DNA of 64,000 nucleotides, from assembly GCA_944383825.1 (NCBI GenBank), contig CALWRA010000004.1, forward strand, positions 62,001 to 126,000, in the 5' to 3' direction. The notes below the pieces were generated by a model. That model was not told the DNA's origin, made no database searches, and saw nothing but the letters and a program-made list of their open reading frames with translations. This document shows positions 18,801-27,707 of this stretch, piece after piece. This DNA is from an uncultured Acetatifactor sp. Lineage in GTDB: Bacteria; Bacillota; Clostridia; Lachnospirales; Lachnospiraceae. Position 1 is the stretch's first letter, and the number at the start of each line of letters is the position of its first letter. The position numbers were made by a program, and so were the translations under genes.

Positions 18801-18975
18801 GCTGTATGAATCCGAGAATGCTTTGACAAAAGCCGCCGTTACCGTAAACAGGAGATTTGAGAAAGCCTTCATCTGCAATCTCCTGGAGGAAGAGGAGGAG
18901 GCGGCGAGCGTTGAGGGCAACCGGATTTTGATTACCTGCAGGCCGTATGAAATCTTAACTATAAAAATAATATAG
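15892..18975 (+). CDS. GH38 family alpha-mannosidase
   Basis: This is a retaining, zinc-dependent alpha-mannosidase of about 1027 residues and cytoplasmic (no signal peptide). The N-terminal ancillary domain (about 1-230) is followed by the catalytic domain. That domain begins with GHTHIDVAWWW, whose His and Asp bind zinc. WLPDVFGYSGALPQ near residue 350 carries the nucleophile Asp, and FGYGDGGGGPT and FHDILPGTCIHEVYE follow. A large beta-sandwich C-terminus completes the family pattern. ATG 15892 is preferred (GGAGG at 15882-15886); ATG 15880 is also possible with GGAAGG. The open frame extends back into the GH130 gene, but that extension is not real. It removes alpha-linked mannose from the imported oligosaccharide. 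Confidence 0.94.
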   Translation: MEFLDKRVRVICSQLEKLKVKQKFPIEKWLYKEGDFIYPADADREGEWKEFDSTFMHWYGYDRHYWFKTLFEIPESLAEQTLWLYVCTQIDEWDDAKNPQFLLFVDGEPVQGMDMNHREVMLPVKGEAGRKVRLELQAYTGTLHKEFHLIAQIRQIDAEIERLYYDLWVPLSAFPRMEEDDKTRRDIESILNETVNCLDLRNPYSAEFYQSLEKAEEYIQKALYTDMAGYGDVTAACIGHTHIDVAWWWTVAQTREKVGRSFTTVLKLMEEYPEYRFMSSQPQLYQFLKERYPELYQRVKEMVREGRWEPEGGMWVEADCNLTSGESLVRQFLYGKRFFREEFGVDNRVLWLPDVFGYSGALPQIMKKCGIDYFMTTKLAWNQFDKIPYDTMLWRGIDGTEVLTHLITTLGVEQPIKNFFTTYNGILHPDAIMGGWMRYQNKDINNDILISFGYGDGGGGPTREMLETARRMEKGIKGIPKTRQEFSRVWFEKLEKRVKGNRRLPVWEGEFYFEYHRGTYTSMGRNKRANRKAEFGLMDLELLSVLAEEKLAYPWEELEEMWKKVLLNQFHDILPGTCIHEVYEVTRREYEDLKERIYSMQEKRTRILAGEGMGVALFNTTGKPRNDIVRLEGVEAEALMDGEGRIYPLQKTSEGAVAYIQGLPPKGWKVFGETRAQETGNPFFQRDERHLETPYYSVVLDEKGFITGLYDKEYDREAIQTGERANLMRMYEDKPIYYDNWDIDIYYTEKYWDVDSLEKMEWTETGPVRTVLEITRKISNSLIRQKISFYAQCRRIDFETYVDWRESQHLLKVHFPVAIHTDEAAFDIQFGNLKRKVHTNTSWDRARFESCGQKWIDLSEGHYGVSLLNDCKYGHSVKDGNMALTLIKSGIEPNPVTDQEEHFFTYALWPHGEGWQQGGTVSEAYKLNQPVLVQRGGKPGESCSFACVDKDNVILETVKWAEDKSGVILRLYESENALTKAAVTVNRRFEKAFICNLLEEEEEAASVEGNRILITCRPYEILTIKII

Positions 18976-19008
18976 AAAAAAATTCTGAAGGATATGAGGA
19001 GGCAAAAA

Positions 19009-20868
19009 TTGTATCTGATACCGGAACCCAAGGAGAAAAAGGAAATGGAGGGAGGCTTCGCGCTTTCCTTCAAAACCCGCATTGTATTGAAGGACGAAAC
19101 GGAAAACGGTTTACTGTATGCGGGAATGCTGAAGAGCTGTATTGAGGAATGGGCCGGCTTTTCACCTGATATTGTACGGGGGAGAGAGAAGGAAGGAGAT
19201 ATCTGCCTGAAGCTTTGTGAAGGGCTGAAAGCGGAGGAATACCATATTGAAATCAGAGGGGAAGGTATTTTGGCGGAGGGAGGAGAGGAGGCGGGAATTC
19301 TATATGCAGTTTCCACCCTCTGCCAGCTGATCGAGCAGCAGGGGAACTGCCTTCCCTGTATGGAAATCAAGGATGAGCCGGATATGCCTGTCAGGGGATA
19401 TTATTTGGATCAGACCAGGGGAAGAGTGCTGAAACTGGAGGAGCTGAAAAAAACGGTGGACAGACTCTGCAGGTATAAAATGAATCAGCTTCAGCTGTAT
19501 GTGGAGCACACCTATTTATTTCAGGGACTTTCTGAAATGTGGAGGGACGAAACGCCCTTGGCTGCGGAAGAAATTCTGGAGCTTGACGATTACTGTAGAC
19601 GCAGGCATATTGAGCTTGTACCTTCACTGGCAAGCTTCGGACATTTGTATATGCTTCTCTCCACAAAGACCTGCTGCGGGCTTTGCGAGCTTGAGAACTC
19701 CGAAAAGCAGCCATTTTCCTTTGAGGACAGAATGCGCCATCACACGATTAACGCCGCAGATCCCAAAGCACTTCAGCTGATTAAGGATATGGCAAAGGAA
19801 TATATGTCCTTGTTTTCTTCCTCTAAATTTAATTTGTGTGCGGATGAGACCTTTGATCTGGGCAGGGGCAGGTCCGGGAAGCTGGCAGAAGAGCAGGGGG
19901 TGCACCGAATGTATGTAGATTATGTGAAGGAGCTTTGCAGTTTCCTGAAGGAGGAAGGAAAGCAGCCGATGTTTTGGGGAGACATTATCTGCGGGCAGCC
20001 GGATTTGATCAGGGAACTGCCGGAGAGTGTGATCTGTCTCAACTGGGGTTATGCTCCGGATCAGAGTGAGGAGCCTTGCAGGGCCCTGGCTTTTGCGGGA
20101 GCGTCTCAATATCTCTGCCCCGGTGTGTGCGGGTGGAACCAATGGATGAATCTTTTGGAAGATTCCTACCACAATATTGTCAGGATGTGCTCCTATGGAA
20201 GAAAATATCATGCCATGGGTATTTTAAATACGGACTGGGGGGATTTCGGACATATTAACGATCCAGCCTTTTCGGTGCCCGGAATGATATACGGAGCTGC
20301 ATTTTCCTGGAACGGGGAGGAAATATCCTTTGATGAAATGAACAGACGCATTTCGGCGGTGGAATATCATGATGTATCAGAGGCATTAACGGGCTGCTTG
20401 GCAAATATCAGCAAATATTCCGTATTTCAGTGGAGGGATGCGGTGCTGTATTATGAGATACTGGAATTGGGCGAGGATAGAACGAAAATTTCTCAGCTGC
20501 GCCTGTCGGACAGCCGGGAGATTATGGAACGGTCAGACAGGGCGCTGGAAAATATCGCATGTAAAATAAAATCCTGTGCAAAGCATATGAAAGGAAAGGA
20601 AAAAGGAATCCTGGAAAAATGTGATATTGCAATTGAAGGAATCCGGGTATGGAACGCAGCCGGAAGCTGGCTTATAAAAGCAGCGGAGCAAAAATCTCAG
20701 GAAGAAGGATACGCAGCGGCCCAAAGACTGGAGGAGTGGTTTATGGCGTATAAGAAGGAATGGAGAAAAAGCAGCAGGGAAGGAGACTTAAATCATATCT
20801 CGGAAATTGTATTTTGGTATGCCGATAAAATGAGGGGCAGAGAGAGGAGAAACCGCAAAATAAGATAG
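19009..20868 (+). CDS. GH20 family beta-N-acetylhexosaminidase
   Basis: The enzyme hydrolyses terminal beta-GlcNAc/GalNAc with substrate assistance. The N-terminal GH20b-type domain (LIPEPK start, to about residue 120) precedes the barrel. The barrel shows RGYYLDQTRGRVL, VPSLASFGHLY and the catalytic Asp-Glu pair in CADETFDLG (about 279-280), then LNWGY and LNTDWGD. The length is 619 residues with no signal peptide, so it is cytosolic. I choose TTG 19009 because GAGGAGG (18996-19002) sits six bases upstream; ATG 18994 overlaps that site and has only a poor one of its own. It is last in the importer operon and would trim GlcNAc from antennae or split the chitobiose end. Confidence 0.92.
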   Translation: MYLIPEPKEKKEMEGGFALSFKTRIVLKDETENGLLYAGMLKSCIEEWAGFSPDIVRGREKEGDICLKLCEGLKAEEYHIEIRGEGILAEGGEEAGILYAVSTLCQLIEQQGNCLPCMEIKDEPDMPVRGYYLDQTRGRVLKLEELKKTVDRLCRYKMNQLQLYVEHTYLFQGLSEMWRDETPLAAEEILELDDYCRRRHIELVPSLASFGHLYMLLSTKTCCGLCELENSEKQPFSFEDRMRHHTINAADPKALQLIKDMAKEYMSLFSSSKFNLCADETFDLGRGRSGKLAEEQGVHRMYVDYVKELCSFLKEEGKQPMFWGDIICGQPDLIRELPESVICLNWGYAPDQSEEPCRALAFAGASQYLCPGVCGWNQWMNLLEDSYHNIVRMCSYGRKYHAMGILNTDWGDFGHINDPAFSVPGMIYGAAFSWNGEEISFDEMNRRISAVEYHDVSEALTGCLANISKYSVFQWRDAVLYYEILELGEDRTKISQLRLSDSREIMERSDRALENIACKIKSCAKHMKGKEKGILEKCDIAIEGIRVWNAAGSWLIKAAEQKSQEEGYAAAQRLEEWFMAYKKEWRKSSREGDLNHISEIVFWYADKMRGRERRNRKIR

Positions 20869-21006
20869 ATAAACATAAAAACGATTTTTCAGACGTCTGC
20901 TATGGGTTTTCTTCCAATAATGTGTTATGATATAGAGGTTGTCAGTTCTCTCAGAAATCACTGACTTTTGAACCGTTTGTTTTTGAAACTTTGAGGGAGT
21001 GAAAAG

Positions 21007-21048
21007 ATGACTTGGACAGGGAGAGAAAACAAAAATGGATCTTTTTGA
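21007..21048 (+). CDS. Possible 13-residue upstream peptide overlapping rarA start
   Basis: ATG 21007 has a GAGGGAG ribosome site and reads MTWTGRENKNGSF. It stops inside the first codons of rarA in another frame. It could couple or tune rarA translation, but it could also be chance. Confidence 0.2.
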   Translation: MTWTGRENKNGSF

Positions 21049-22381
21049 GTATATGCGCGGCGCCAATATGGAAAAGGAGGCTCCTCTTGCCGCCAGGATG
21101 AGGCCCAGAACATTGGATGAGGTAGTGGGGCAGGAGCATATAGTGGGAACGGACAGACTGCTATACCGGGCCGTCCAGGCAGATAAGCTCAGCTCCATAA
21201 TATTCTATGGTCCTCCGGGTACAGGAAAAACCACTCTGGCCAGAGTGATTGCCAATACTACAAGTGCGGAATTTATGCAGATTAACGCTACGGTGGCCGG
21301 AAAAAAGGACATGGAAGAGGTGGTTGCAAAGGCTAAAGAGCTTCAGGGAATGTACGGAAAACGTACCATTCTCTTCATTGATGAAATTCACCGGTTCAAT
21401 AAAGGACAGCAGGACTATCTCCTTCCCTTTGTGGAGGACGGCACTGTGATTTTAATCGGCGCCACAACGGAAAACCCATATTTTGAGGTGAACGGCGCTT
21501 TGATTTCGAGATCCATTATTTTTGAGCTGAAGCCGATTTCTAAGGAAGCGATAAAGCAATTGATGGAAAAGGCTGTCTATGACAAAGAGCGGGGAATGGG
21601 GGCTTTTGATGCGGTGGTCGAGGAAGACGCACTCGATTTTTTGGCGGATATTGCGGGAGGAGACGCCAGAAGGGCGTTGAATGCCGTGGAGCTGGGAGTG
21701 ATGACAACCGGACGAGGAGCAGACGGAAAAATACACATTACTCTGGATGTTGCACAGGAATGTATACAAAAACGCGCTGTGAGGTATGATAAGAGCGGAG
21801 ACAATCATTATGATACCATATCGGCCTTTATTAAGAGCATGAGAGGCTCCGATGCGGATGCGGCAGTGTATTATCTGGCAAGAATGCTCTATGCGGGGGA
21901 GAACGTCGCCTTTATAGCCAGAAGAATCATGATCTGTGCAGCCGAGGATGTGGGGAACGCGGATCCCGCCGCGCTGGGAGTTGCGGTGAATGCCGCGCTG
22001 GCTGCAGAGAGAATCGGAATGCCGGAGGCTCAGATTATTCTGGCGCAGGCGGCTGCTTATGTGGCCTGCGCGCCCAAAAGCAATTCCAGCAGCCAAGCAG
22101 TATTTGACGCCATGGAGGAGGTAAGGCGGTCGGGAGATCTGCCCATTCCGGCGCATCTGAAGGATGCACATTATAAGGGAGCCGTAAAATTGGGTAGAGG
22201 AACGGGCTATAAGTATGCTCACGACTATCCCAATCATTATGTGGAACAGCAGTATCTGCCCTATGAGCTGAACGGAAAGGAGTTTTACAAGCCTTCAGGG
22301 AACGGTTACGAGGTAAAAATAAGGGAGCATATGAAGCGTATCCGGAAGGAGGCGGGTTCTTCCGGAGAAAAGGACGATTAG
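21035..22381 (+). CDS. rarA: Replication-associated recombination protein A (RarA/MgsA AAA+ ATPase)
   Basis: This AAA+ ATPase is related to clamp loaders, acts at stalled replication forks and binds SSB. The protein is 448 residues. MRPRTLDEVVGQEHIVG is the family N-terminal signature. Walker A is GPPGTGKTTLARVIA, Walker B is LFIDEIHRFNK, sensor 1 lies in LIGATTENPYFEVN and SRS is the Arg finger region. The C-terminal tetramerisation part contains GDNHYDTISAFIKSMRGSD, and YKYAHDYPNHYVEQQYLP matches the family end. Its ribosome site is GGGAGAG at 21017-21023, rather far (about 11 bases) from the ATG. It probably has its own weak promoter around TATGAT near 20927. Confidence 0.96.
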   Translation: MDLFEYMRGANMEKEAPLAARMRPRTLDEVVGQEHIVGTDRLLYRAVQADKLSSIIFYGPPGTGKTTLARVIANTTSAEFMQINATVAGKKDMEEVVAKAKELQGMYGKRTILFIDEIHRFNKGQQDYLLPFVEDGTVILIGATTENPYFEVNGALISRSIIFELKPISKEAIKQLMEKAVYDKERGMGAFDAVVEEDALDFLADIAGGDARRALNAVELGVMTTGRGADGKIHITLDVAQECIQKRAVRYDKSGDNHYDTISAFIKSMRGSDADAAVYYLARMLYAGENVAFIARRIMICAAEDVGNADPAALGVAVNAALAAERIGMPEAQIILAQAAAYVACAPKSNSSSQAVFDAMEEVRRSGDLPIPAHLKDAHYKGAVKLGRGTGYKYAHDYPNHYVEQQYLPYELNGKEFYKPSGNGYEVKIREHMKRIRKEAGSSGEKDD

Positions 22382-22410
22382 GTGCAGGACTGAAAGTGAA
22401 AGGACGGCGT

Positions 22411-24042
22411 ATGCAGAAAATTTTTGTAAATGGAAATATATTGACAATGGACGATAAATGTCCCGGACCGGAGGCTGTGCTGGTGGATGGAGAGGACATT
22501 GTGCGTGTGGGCTCCAGAGAGCAGGTGATGTGTTTGGCGAAAAGGGACGCAAAAATCATAGATCTGAAGGGAAGGACGCTAATGCCCGGATTTTTCGACG
22601 CTCACGGGCATTTTATTTCCTATGCGCTGGCGCGTCTTGCATTTACGGATCTGCGGTGCGTCCCTGTGGGGAAAATTCAGAATATCGAACAGATGATTCA
22701 AGCGTTAAAGCATTCGCCTCAGGCTGTAAAAGGAAAGGGAGCTATTGTGGGCTTTGGGTATGATGATACTCTTTCCCAAGATGGAAGGATGGCGGAGGCT
22801 GCGGATTTGGACAAGGTATCCCGTATCAGACCTGTCATAGTGATTCATGCTTCCTTTCATGTGGTGATGGCCAATACAAAGGCCATGGAGCTTGCAGGAG
22901 CGAATTCTCCTGATTTTCAGCCGGAGGGAGGCGTGGTTCGCAGAAGAAACGGCAAGGCTACGGGGGTATTTGAGGAGATGGCGGCCTGCAAAGGGCTGAT
23001 GGAAATAGCCTTTGGAACAAGGGCTCTTTCCAGACTTCCGCTTGGGATGAAGAAGATATGCGGCGAGTATTTCAGTCAGGGAGTCACCAGCATCTGTGAA
23101 GGAGCGGGAAGCAATGACATGGCGGGTATGATTAAGAGGGGAATGAAGACGGGACGCTTTCCGGCCAGATATATACTATGCCCCGCTCTAATGGAAAACG
23201 GGGAGGTGCCCTCCAGAATAAAGGGAAAGCGTATGATAAACGGTCCCGTAAAGCTGCTAATGGACGGCAGCATTCAATGTTATACGGCGGCTTTGACAAA
23301 TCCCTATGCGTCTCCTGCGCCGGGACATGAGGATGAGAAGGATTACTGCGGTTATACTCATATGAGTGTGGAGGAGCTGAGAGCTCGTCTGGAAACAATT
23401 TTGGATTCCAGCCGTTCTTTTGCCATTCACAGCAACGGAGACGCGGCGCTTGACAAAATACTGGAAGCCCTGGAGGGATGCCGCAATCTGTCCAGAAACA
23501 ATTATAAAAGAAATTTGATTATTCACTGTCAGGTTGTGAGAGAGGATCAGTTAGACAAAATGAAGAGGCTGAATTTGTATCCTTCCTTTTTTCCGGCACA
23601 TATTTATGTCTGGGGAGACAGACATAGTGAGACATTTCTGGGGCCTGAGCGGGCAGAACGCCTTGATCCTGCCGCCAGCGCCGCCCGAAGAGGAATGAAA
23701 TTCAGCCTGCACAACGATGCGCCCGTAACGGATACAAGACCTCTGGAAGCTGTGTGGAATGCGGTGACCCGAAGGACGAAAAAGGGATATGTTTTAGGAG
23801 AAGAGCAGAGAATCAGCGTGGAGGAGGCGCTGAAAGCAGTAACAATTTATGCGGCCTTCCAATATAAGGTGGAGGATATTCTGGGAAGCATAGAGGAGGG
23901 CAAGAAAGCCGACCTTATTGTTTTGGATAAAAATCCTCTTTCTGTAAATGTTGACGAACTCCCTCGGATTAAGGTACAGCGCGTCTGGGTGGAGGGCAGG
24001 CTGGTTTGGTCGGACGCCCGGTCAGGTCTCCGGCAGCGGTGA
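22411..24042 (+). CDS. Amidohydrolase, YtcJ-like
   Basis: This is a metal-dependent hydrolase of the urease/dihydroorotase superfamily, 543 residues. The N-terminal strand-rich part reads KIFVNGNILTMDD. DAHGHFISYALARLAF carries the metal-binding HxH and is followed by the TIM barrel. LHNDAPVTDTRPLEAVWNAVTR carries the catalytic Asp and EGKKADLIVLDKNPLSV forms the closing beta-sandwich. No signal peptide is visible. YtcJ-type enzymes act on amides or N-acyl amino acids, but the substrate cannot be told here. ATG 22411 has AAAGGA six bases upstream; GTG 22396 lies before that site. It starts 29 bases after rarA and may be in the same transcript. Confidence 0.88.
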   Translation: MQKIFVNGNILTMDDKCPGPEAVLVDGEDIVRVGSREQVMCLAKRDAKIIDLKGRTLMPGFFDAHGHFISYALARLAFTDLRCVPVGKIQNIEQMIQALKHSPQAVKGKGAIVGFGYDDTLSQDGRMAEAADLDKVSRIRPVIVIHASFHVVMANTKAMELAGANSPDFQPEGGVVRRRNGKATGVFEEMAACKGLMEIAFGTRALSRLPLGMKKICGEYFSQGVTSICEGAGSNDMAGMIKRGMKTGRFPARYILCPALMENGEVPSRIKGKRMINGPVKLLMDGSIQCYTAALTNPYASPAPGHEDEKDYCGYTHMSVEELRARLETILDSSRSFAIHSNGDAALDKILEALEGCRNLSRNNYKRNLIIHCQVVREDQLDKMKRLNLYPSFFPAHIYVWGDRHSETFLGPERAERLDPAASAARRGMKFSLHNDAPVTDTRPLEAVWNAVTRRTKKGYVLGEEQRISVEEALKAVTIYAAFQYKVEDILGSIEEGKKADLIVLDKNPLSVNVDELPRIKVQRVWVEGRLVWSDARSGLRQR

Positions 24043-24108
24043 TTCCGAAAATTCGCCTGTTCATCCGGGCAGAGGAGGCGAGGGAAGAGACTCAGGGAAG
24101 GAATTCAG

Positions 24109-26083
24109 ATGAAACGGAGAGATTTGTGCAGCCTGGCAGGCTTTGCGCTGGCAGCAGGGATTTTGTTCTGCAGCTGTGGGGAAAAGGCGGTTCTTTCGGA
24201 GAAGGCACTAGAGCTGGCGAAGCAGTGTGTCAGGGGGGATTTGGAGCTGGCGGAAAAAGCAAGGGTTCAAGGGTCTGACACGGCAAGCCTCAGGAGGATA
24301 CAGGAGCCCCTTGCGTTAGAGGAGAACCGGCTGGTTTTCGGTGAGGTAGAGCTTGCTCTGCCGGAAGGCGTCACGGCGGTTCCCCTTGAGAAGGAAGCAG
24401 GGGAAGCAGGATACATTCTGGAGCTTGCGGGCGCGGAGCCGGAGGATGATGTATTGCCTCCGCTGATTCGCCTGGACAGCTTTTGGGCGGAGTATGACGG
24501 GGAGCAGGCCCTGGCGGCGGCATTTCTGGACGAGCTTCAGGGCGAGAGGATAGACTGCCTGTATTCGGATGTGAGGACGGAAAGTTATAGCTTCCGGCTT
24601 GATAAGGGAGAATTTTTATGCAGTATTCTGGTAAGAGGAGAGAAAGCCTGGTTGCTCTGGGAGCTTGCACCGGAGGCGGAATACAGCATAAGCGGTTTGA
24701 TGAGTGAAAAGCTTATCCGTTGGTCCGGCGCCCTGGATGAAGTTGGATTCGGAGAAAAGCTGCGTTCCTATGCGGTTGCAGAGCCGGAGCCTGATATCCG
24801 CCTGGTATTTTGTATGTGCCAGGAGGCAGAAGGTGAAAAAAACCAGAAATCTTCACCTGTACCGGTACGGGGATTACGAGAATCCCTGGCAGGAGTTCGG
24901 AGAAGCATCGCTGCCGGACGCTTCTGATTTTCGGGATATAGACAGGGATGGCATTCTGGAATTGAGGCTTACTTTTTCCAGCTCGGGCTTTTATTATCGT
25001 TATTATCGTTGGGATCAAGAAAACAGGAGGTACGAGTCCATTGAGGTGAGCTGGGAGGAATGGCATGAGCTTGCGGAGGAAGAAGAGCTGAAGGCTGTCG
25101 ATGGTGCTGGGGGAGACTGGCTGATCCCCCAGGGGCTTCTTGACAGAATCGGACGGGCTTTTCAGGAGGGAACGGAGTATGAGGTTCTGAAAGCCATGAC
25201 AGATTATCGTGTGCTCGACAAGGAGGAAGTGAAAGCCATTGGGAAAGAAAGCCTGGGAATACGGCAGGAGCTTGCAATGACGAGAGGACGCTGTACTGTG
25301 ATAGAGGCCGATTTAGACAACGATGGAATATCCGATCTTTTCATGGAAACAGTGGAGGGTGGCAGCGGCGGCTTTACGAGAACCGCCTTTTTCAAGGGTG
25401 GGGAGAATGGGACATATGAGAGGACGGATACAGATAGACATATTCTGGAGGAATTTGCGGTTATATCTTATGGGGGAAAGAATTATTACTGCCGGAGAAG
25501 CTATGATTATGGGGTAAAGTTGCACAATGGTGTGGATCTGTATTGCTATGAAAATGGCGAGCTTGCAGAAAAAGCCGCCGTTAGGATAACAGCGGCGGAT
25601 TACCGGGTGGAAATCGAGGAGTGCCCTGAGGAACGGTGGCGCTCTCTGGCGGAACAGATCGCGTCTGCAAGTGCGGATTATCGGGAACGGATCCATGAGG
25701 GAGAGATCTTGCTGGGCGGAGCGGAACAAAAGGAGACCCGCGAGGAAGAGGACTATTATCTTTGCGATCTGGACAATGACGGGGAGCAGGAGGAATATAC
25801 GAAAATTATCTGGGGCAGCAGTTCCTTAGGCTCCGAGGATTATCTTGCCTTTTCCTGTGAAGAAAACGAGCTGATCGAGGATGCGGTATGGGCCGGGGAA
25901 GGGACGCCCATGATGCTCTGGGCAGAGGAGGCGGAAGGGAAGAGCATCCTCCAGGTGCTCTCCTTCACGGGACTTTTCGATTATGAAATAATCGGCTATC
26001 TGGCGGAAGGGACAGAGATTGAGAGGCTGTATCGAATAACAGGAACGGCGGAGTACGGCACAGAGCAGATGCGATACCGGTAG
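24109..26083 (+). pseudogene. Large lipoprotein with Asp-rich calcium-loop repeats, split by a frameshift at an A7 tract
   Basis: The first frame (24109-24927) encodes a lipoprotein start (MKRRDLCSLAGFALAAGILF, lipobox FCSCG). It loses sense after QEAEGEK. From the same point the next frame continues with KTRNLHLYRYGDYENPWQEF and runs to 26083. The switch falls in seven adenines at 24836-24842. Skipping one A joins the two into one 657-residue protein. The second part holds three Asp loops (DIDRDGILEL, DLDNDGISDL, DLDNDGEQEE) like VCBS/FG-GAP or EF-hand calcium loops. The function is unknown; a surface or secreted binding role is a guess. It may be a true pseudogene, a phase-variable gene, slippage-expressed, or a sequencing indel. 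Confidence 0.7.
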
Positions 26084-26200
26084 CGTCCGTGCTCCGCATG
26101 AAGCTGTGGCAGGGCTTGCAAATGTGATGGCCATTAATATAATCGTTCATATTGGGAATGAAAAGCCAGGATGAAAAACGGAGCTCTCACGAAGCCTCAT

Positions 26201-26716
26201 TCAGAAGAGCTGCTCTATCAGATATTTGTATATTTGTTGGTTCTTCTCCTGCCAGTTGTCACAGATGGCCGCTGCGGTATCCTTTGAGGGAACGGAAAGT
26301 GTGATTTCCACCAGGTTAACATCTCTGTCCTTCGCCACCAGACGGGCCTCATATTCTCCGGAGGTTGATTTGTAATACTCCCCATGTACCGACACTTCAT
26401 TTCTGAGAGAGAACTCATTTTCATGGAGGTAGGCGTTGATGTCTTTCTTTATGGCGTTGCTGATCCGGTTTTCAAAAAAGACCAGAGTTTCCCTTCCTTC
26501 CTTTGTGAGAACCAGATGAGTGCGGTTGCCCATAGAACGGGATTCTATCATTCCGGCATCGGTCAGCTCGCTGAGAACCTGCTGGAGAGTCAGGAAACTT
26601 GTATATTCCCTTTCCAGCAGAAAGTCACTGATTTGAGCAGTTGTAAGAGGAAAGCTCACACGATTGAGCATGTAAAGTATAATGAGTTTATACAGAGTAA
26701 GGGGATCCTGAAGCAA
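26201..26716 (-). CDS. DUF4364 family protein (winged-helix-like)
   Basis: This 171-residue cytosolic protein has an N-terminal half that looks like a winged helix (LYKLIILYMLNRVSFPLTTA, QISDFLL, then LVLTKEGRETL). The C-terminal half is strand-rich (VSVHGEYYKSTSGEYEARLV, VNLVEITLSVPS). This is the DUF4364 pattern found in Clostridia, and the role is unknown though probably regulatory. The start is TTG 26716: on the minus strand AGGAGG lies eight bases upstream and no ATG fits. It overlaps the end of the upstream radical SAM gene by 29 bases, so translation is likely coupled. Confidence 0.82.
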   Translation of the reverse strand: MLQDPLTLYKLIILYMLNRVSFPLTTAQISDFLLEREYTSFLTLQQVLSELTDAGMIESRSMGNRTHLVLTKEGRETLVFFENRISNAIKKDINAYLHENEFSLRNEVSVHGEYYKSTSGEYEARLVAKDRDVNLVEITLSVPSKDTAAAICDNWQEKNQQIYKYLIEQLF

Positions 26717-27686
26717 TCTGTTTTCCTCCTGAGAAATATTTTCCCTGCCAAAGCTCCTTTTCCTTCATTAGCCTGTGCAGGGAATTCAGCACATCTCTTT
26801 TGTTAAGGCTCCAGCCGGGAGCGATCAGGCTTTCTTTCGGTCCGTCTCCCGTCAGACGGTGTATCACGATGTGAGGACACAAAAAAGACAGGCATTTCGC
26901 CGTAAGCTCCAGATATTCTTCCTTTTCCGGAAGCGAAAAGCTGCCGGAGAGATAAAGAGGCGCAAGATCAGTGCCTTTCAGTACATGAAGCAGCTGCAAC
27001 TTTACTCCGAAGGGCTGCTTTCCGTTTATATAATCTATGGTCTGGAGCATCTGCCCATCTGTCTCATAGGGCAGTCCCAGGATCAAATGAATAATCACAG
27101 GAATGGACGCAGACCGTAGCTTTTCAAGGGCCTCGTCAAAGCAGGACAGAGGATAACCTCGTCTGATAAATATCGCAGTACTCTCGTGGATGGTCTGAAG
27201 ACCCAGCTCGATCCAGATAAATTTGTCCGGGAAGCGCTCACGCAGCTTTTTTAATAGAAGCAGAACTTTATCGGGCAGGCAGTCCGGCCTTGTGGCAATG
27301 GAAATACCGCAGACGTCAGGGCAGAGAAGAGCCTGGGCATAAATCCGTTCCAGATATTCCACAGGAGCGTAAGTATTGGTGTAAGCCTGGAAATAAGCGA
27401 TAAAATGCGAAGCCGAATGTTTTCTGCGAAACATCAAAAGCCCCTCTGCAAGCTGTTCTTCCACACTTTTTCCTGCAATGGATACGGCGAAATCCCCACT
27501 GCCTCCCGCGCTGCAGAAAATACATCCCGCACTTCCCAGAGTACCGTCTCTGTTTGGACAGGTCATATGGGCATTTAACGCAATTTTCTGGCATTTATGC
27601 CCGAAGCTGCTTTTACAGTACGCGTCAAGGGAATAGTAGGGTTTACCGAACCAGCTTTTGCTGCCTGAATACATAAAATACCTCAC
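26688..27686 (-). CDS. TIGR01212 family radical SAM protein (YhcC-like)
   Basis: This is an iron-sulphur enzyme of 332 residues. The cluster-binding cysteines sit in CPNRDGTLGSAGCIFC (about residues 43-58), the spacing specific to the YhcC/TIGR01212 family. A barrel with YFQAYTNTYAPVEYLERIYA, GISIATRPDCLPD, IWIELGLQTIHE and VIIHLILGLPYETDGQM follows. The family is Elp3-like and linked to RNA modification, but the reaction is not established. The start is at KRYF-like MRYFMYSGSKSWFG, 21 bases after malic enzyme in transcription order (malic enzyme lies upstream at 27708), so the three minus-strand genes probably form one unit. Confidence 0.92.
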   Translation of the reverse strand: MRYFMYSGSKSWFGKPYYSLDAYCKSSFGHKCQKIALNAHMTCPNRDGTLGSAGCIFCSAGGSGDFAVSIAGKSVEEQLAEGLLMFRRKHSASHFIAYFQAYTNTYAPVEYLERIYAQALLCPDVCGISIATRPDCLPDKVLLLLKKLRERFPDKFIWIELGLQTIHESTAIFIRRGYPLSCFDEALEKLRSASIPVIIHLILGLPYETDGQMLQTIDYINGKQPFGVKLQLLHVLKGTDLAPLYLSGSFSLPEKEEYLELTAKCLSFLCPHIVIHRLTGDGPKESLIAPGWSLNKRDVLNSLHRLMKEKELWQGKYFSGGKQIASGSPYSV

Positions 27687-27707
27687 TGAGTCCCGAAAGG
27701 GCTGTTT

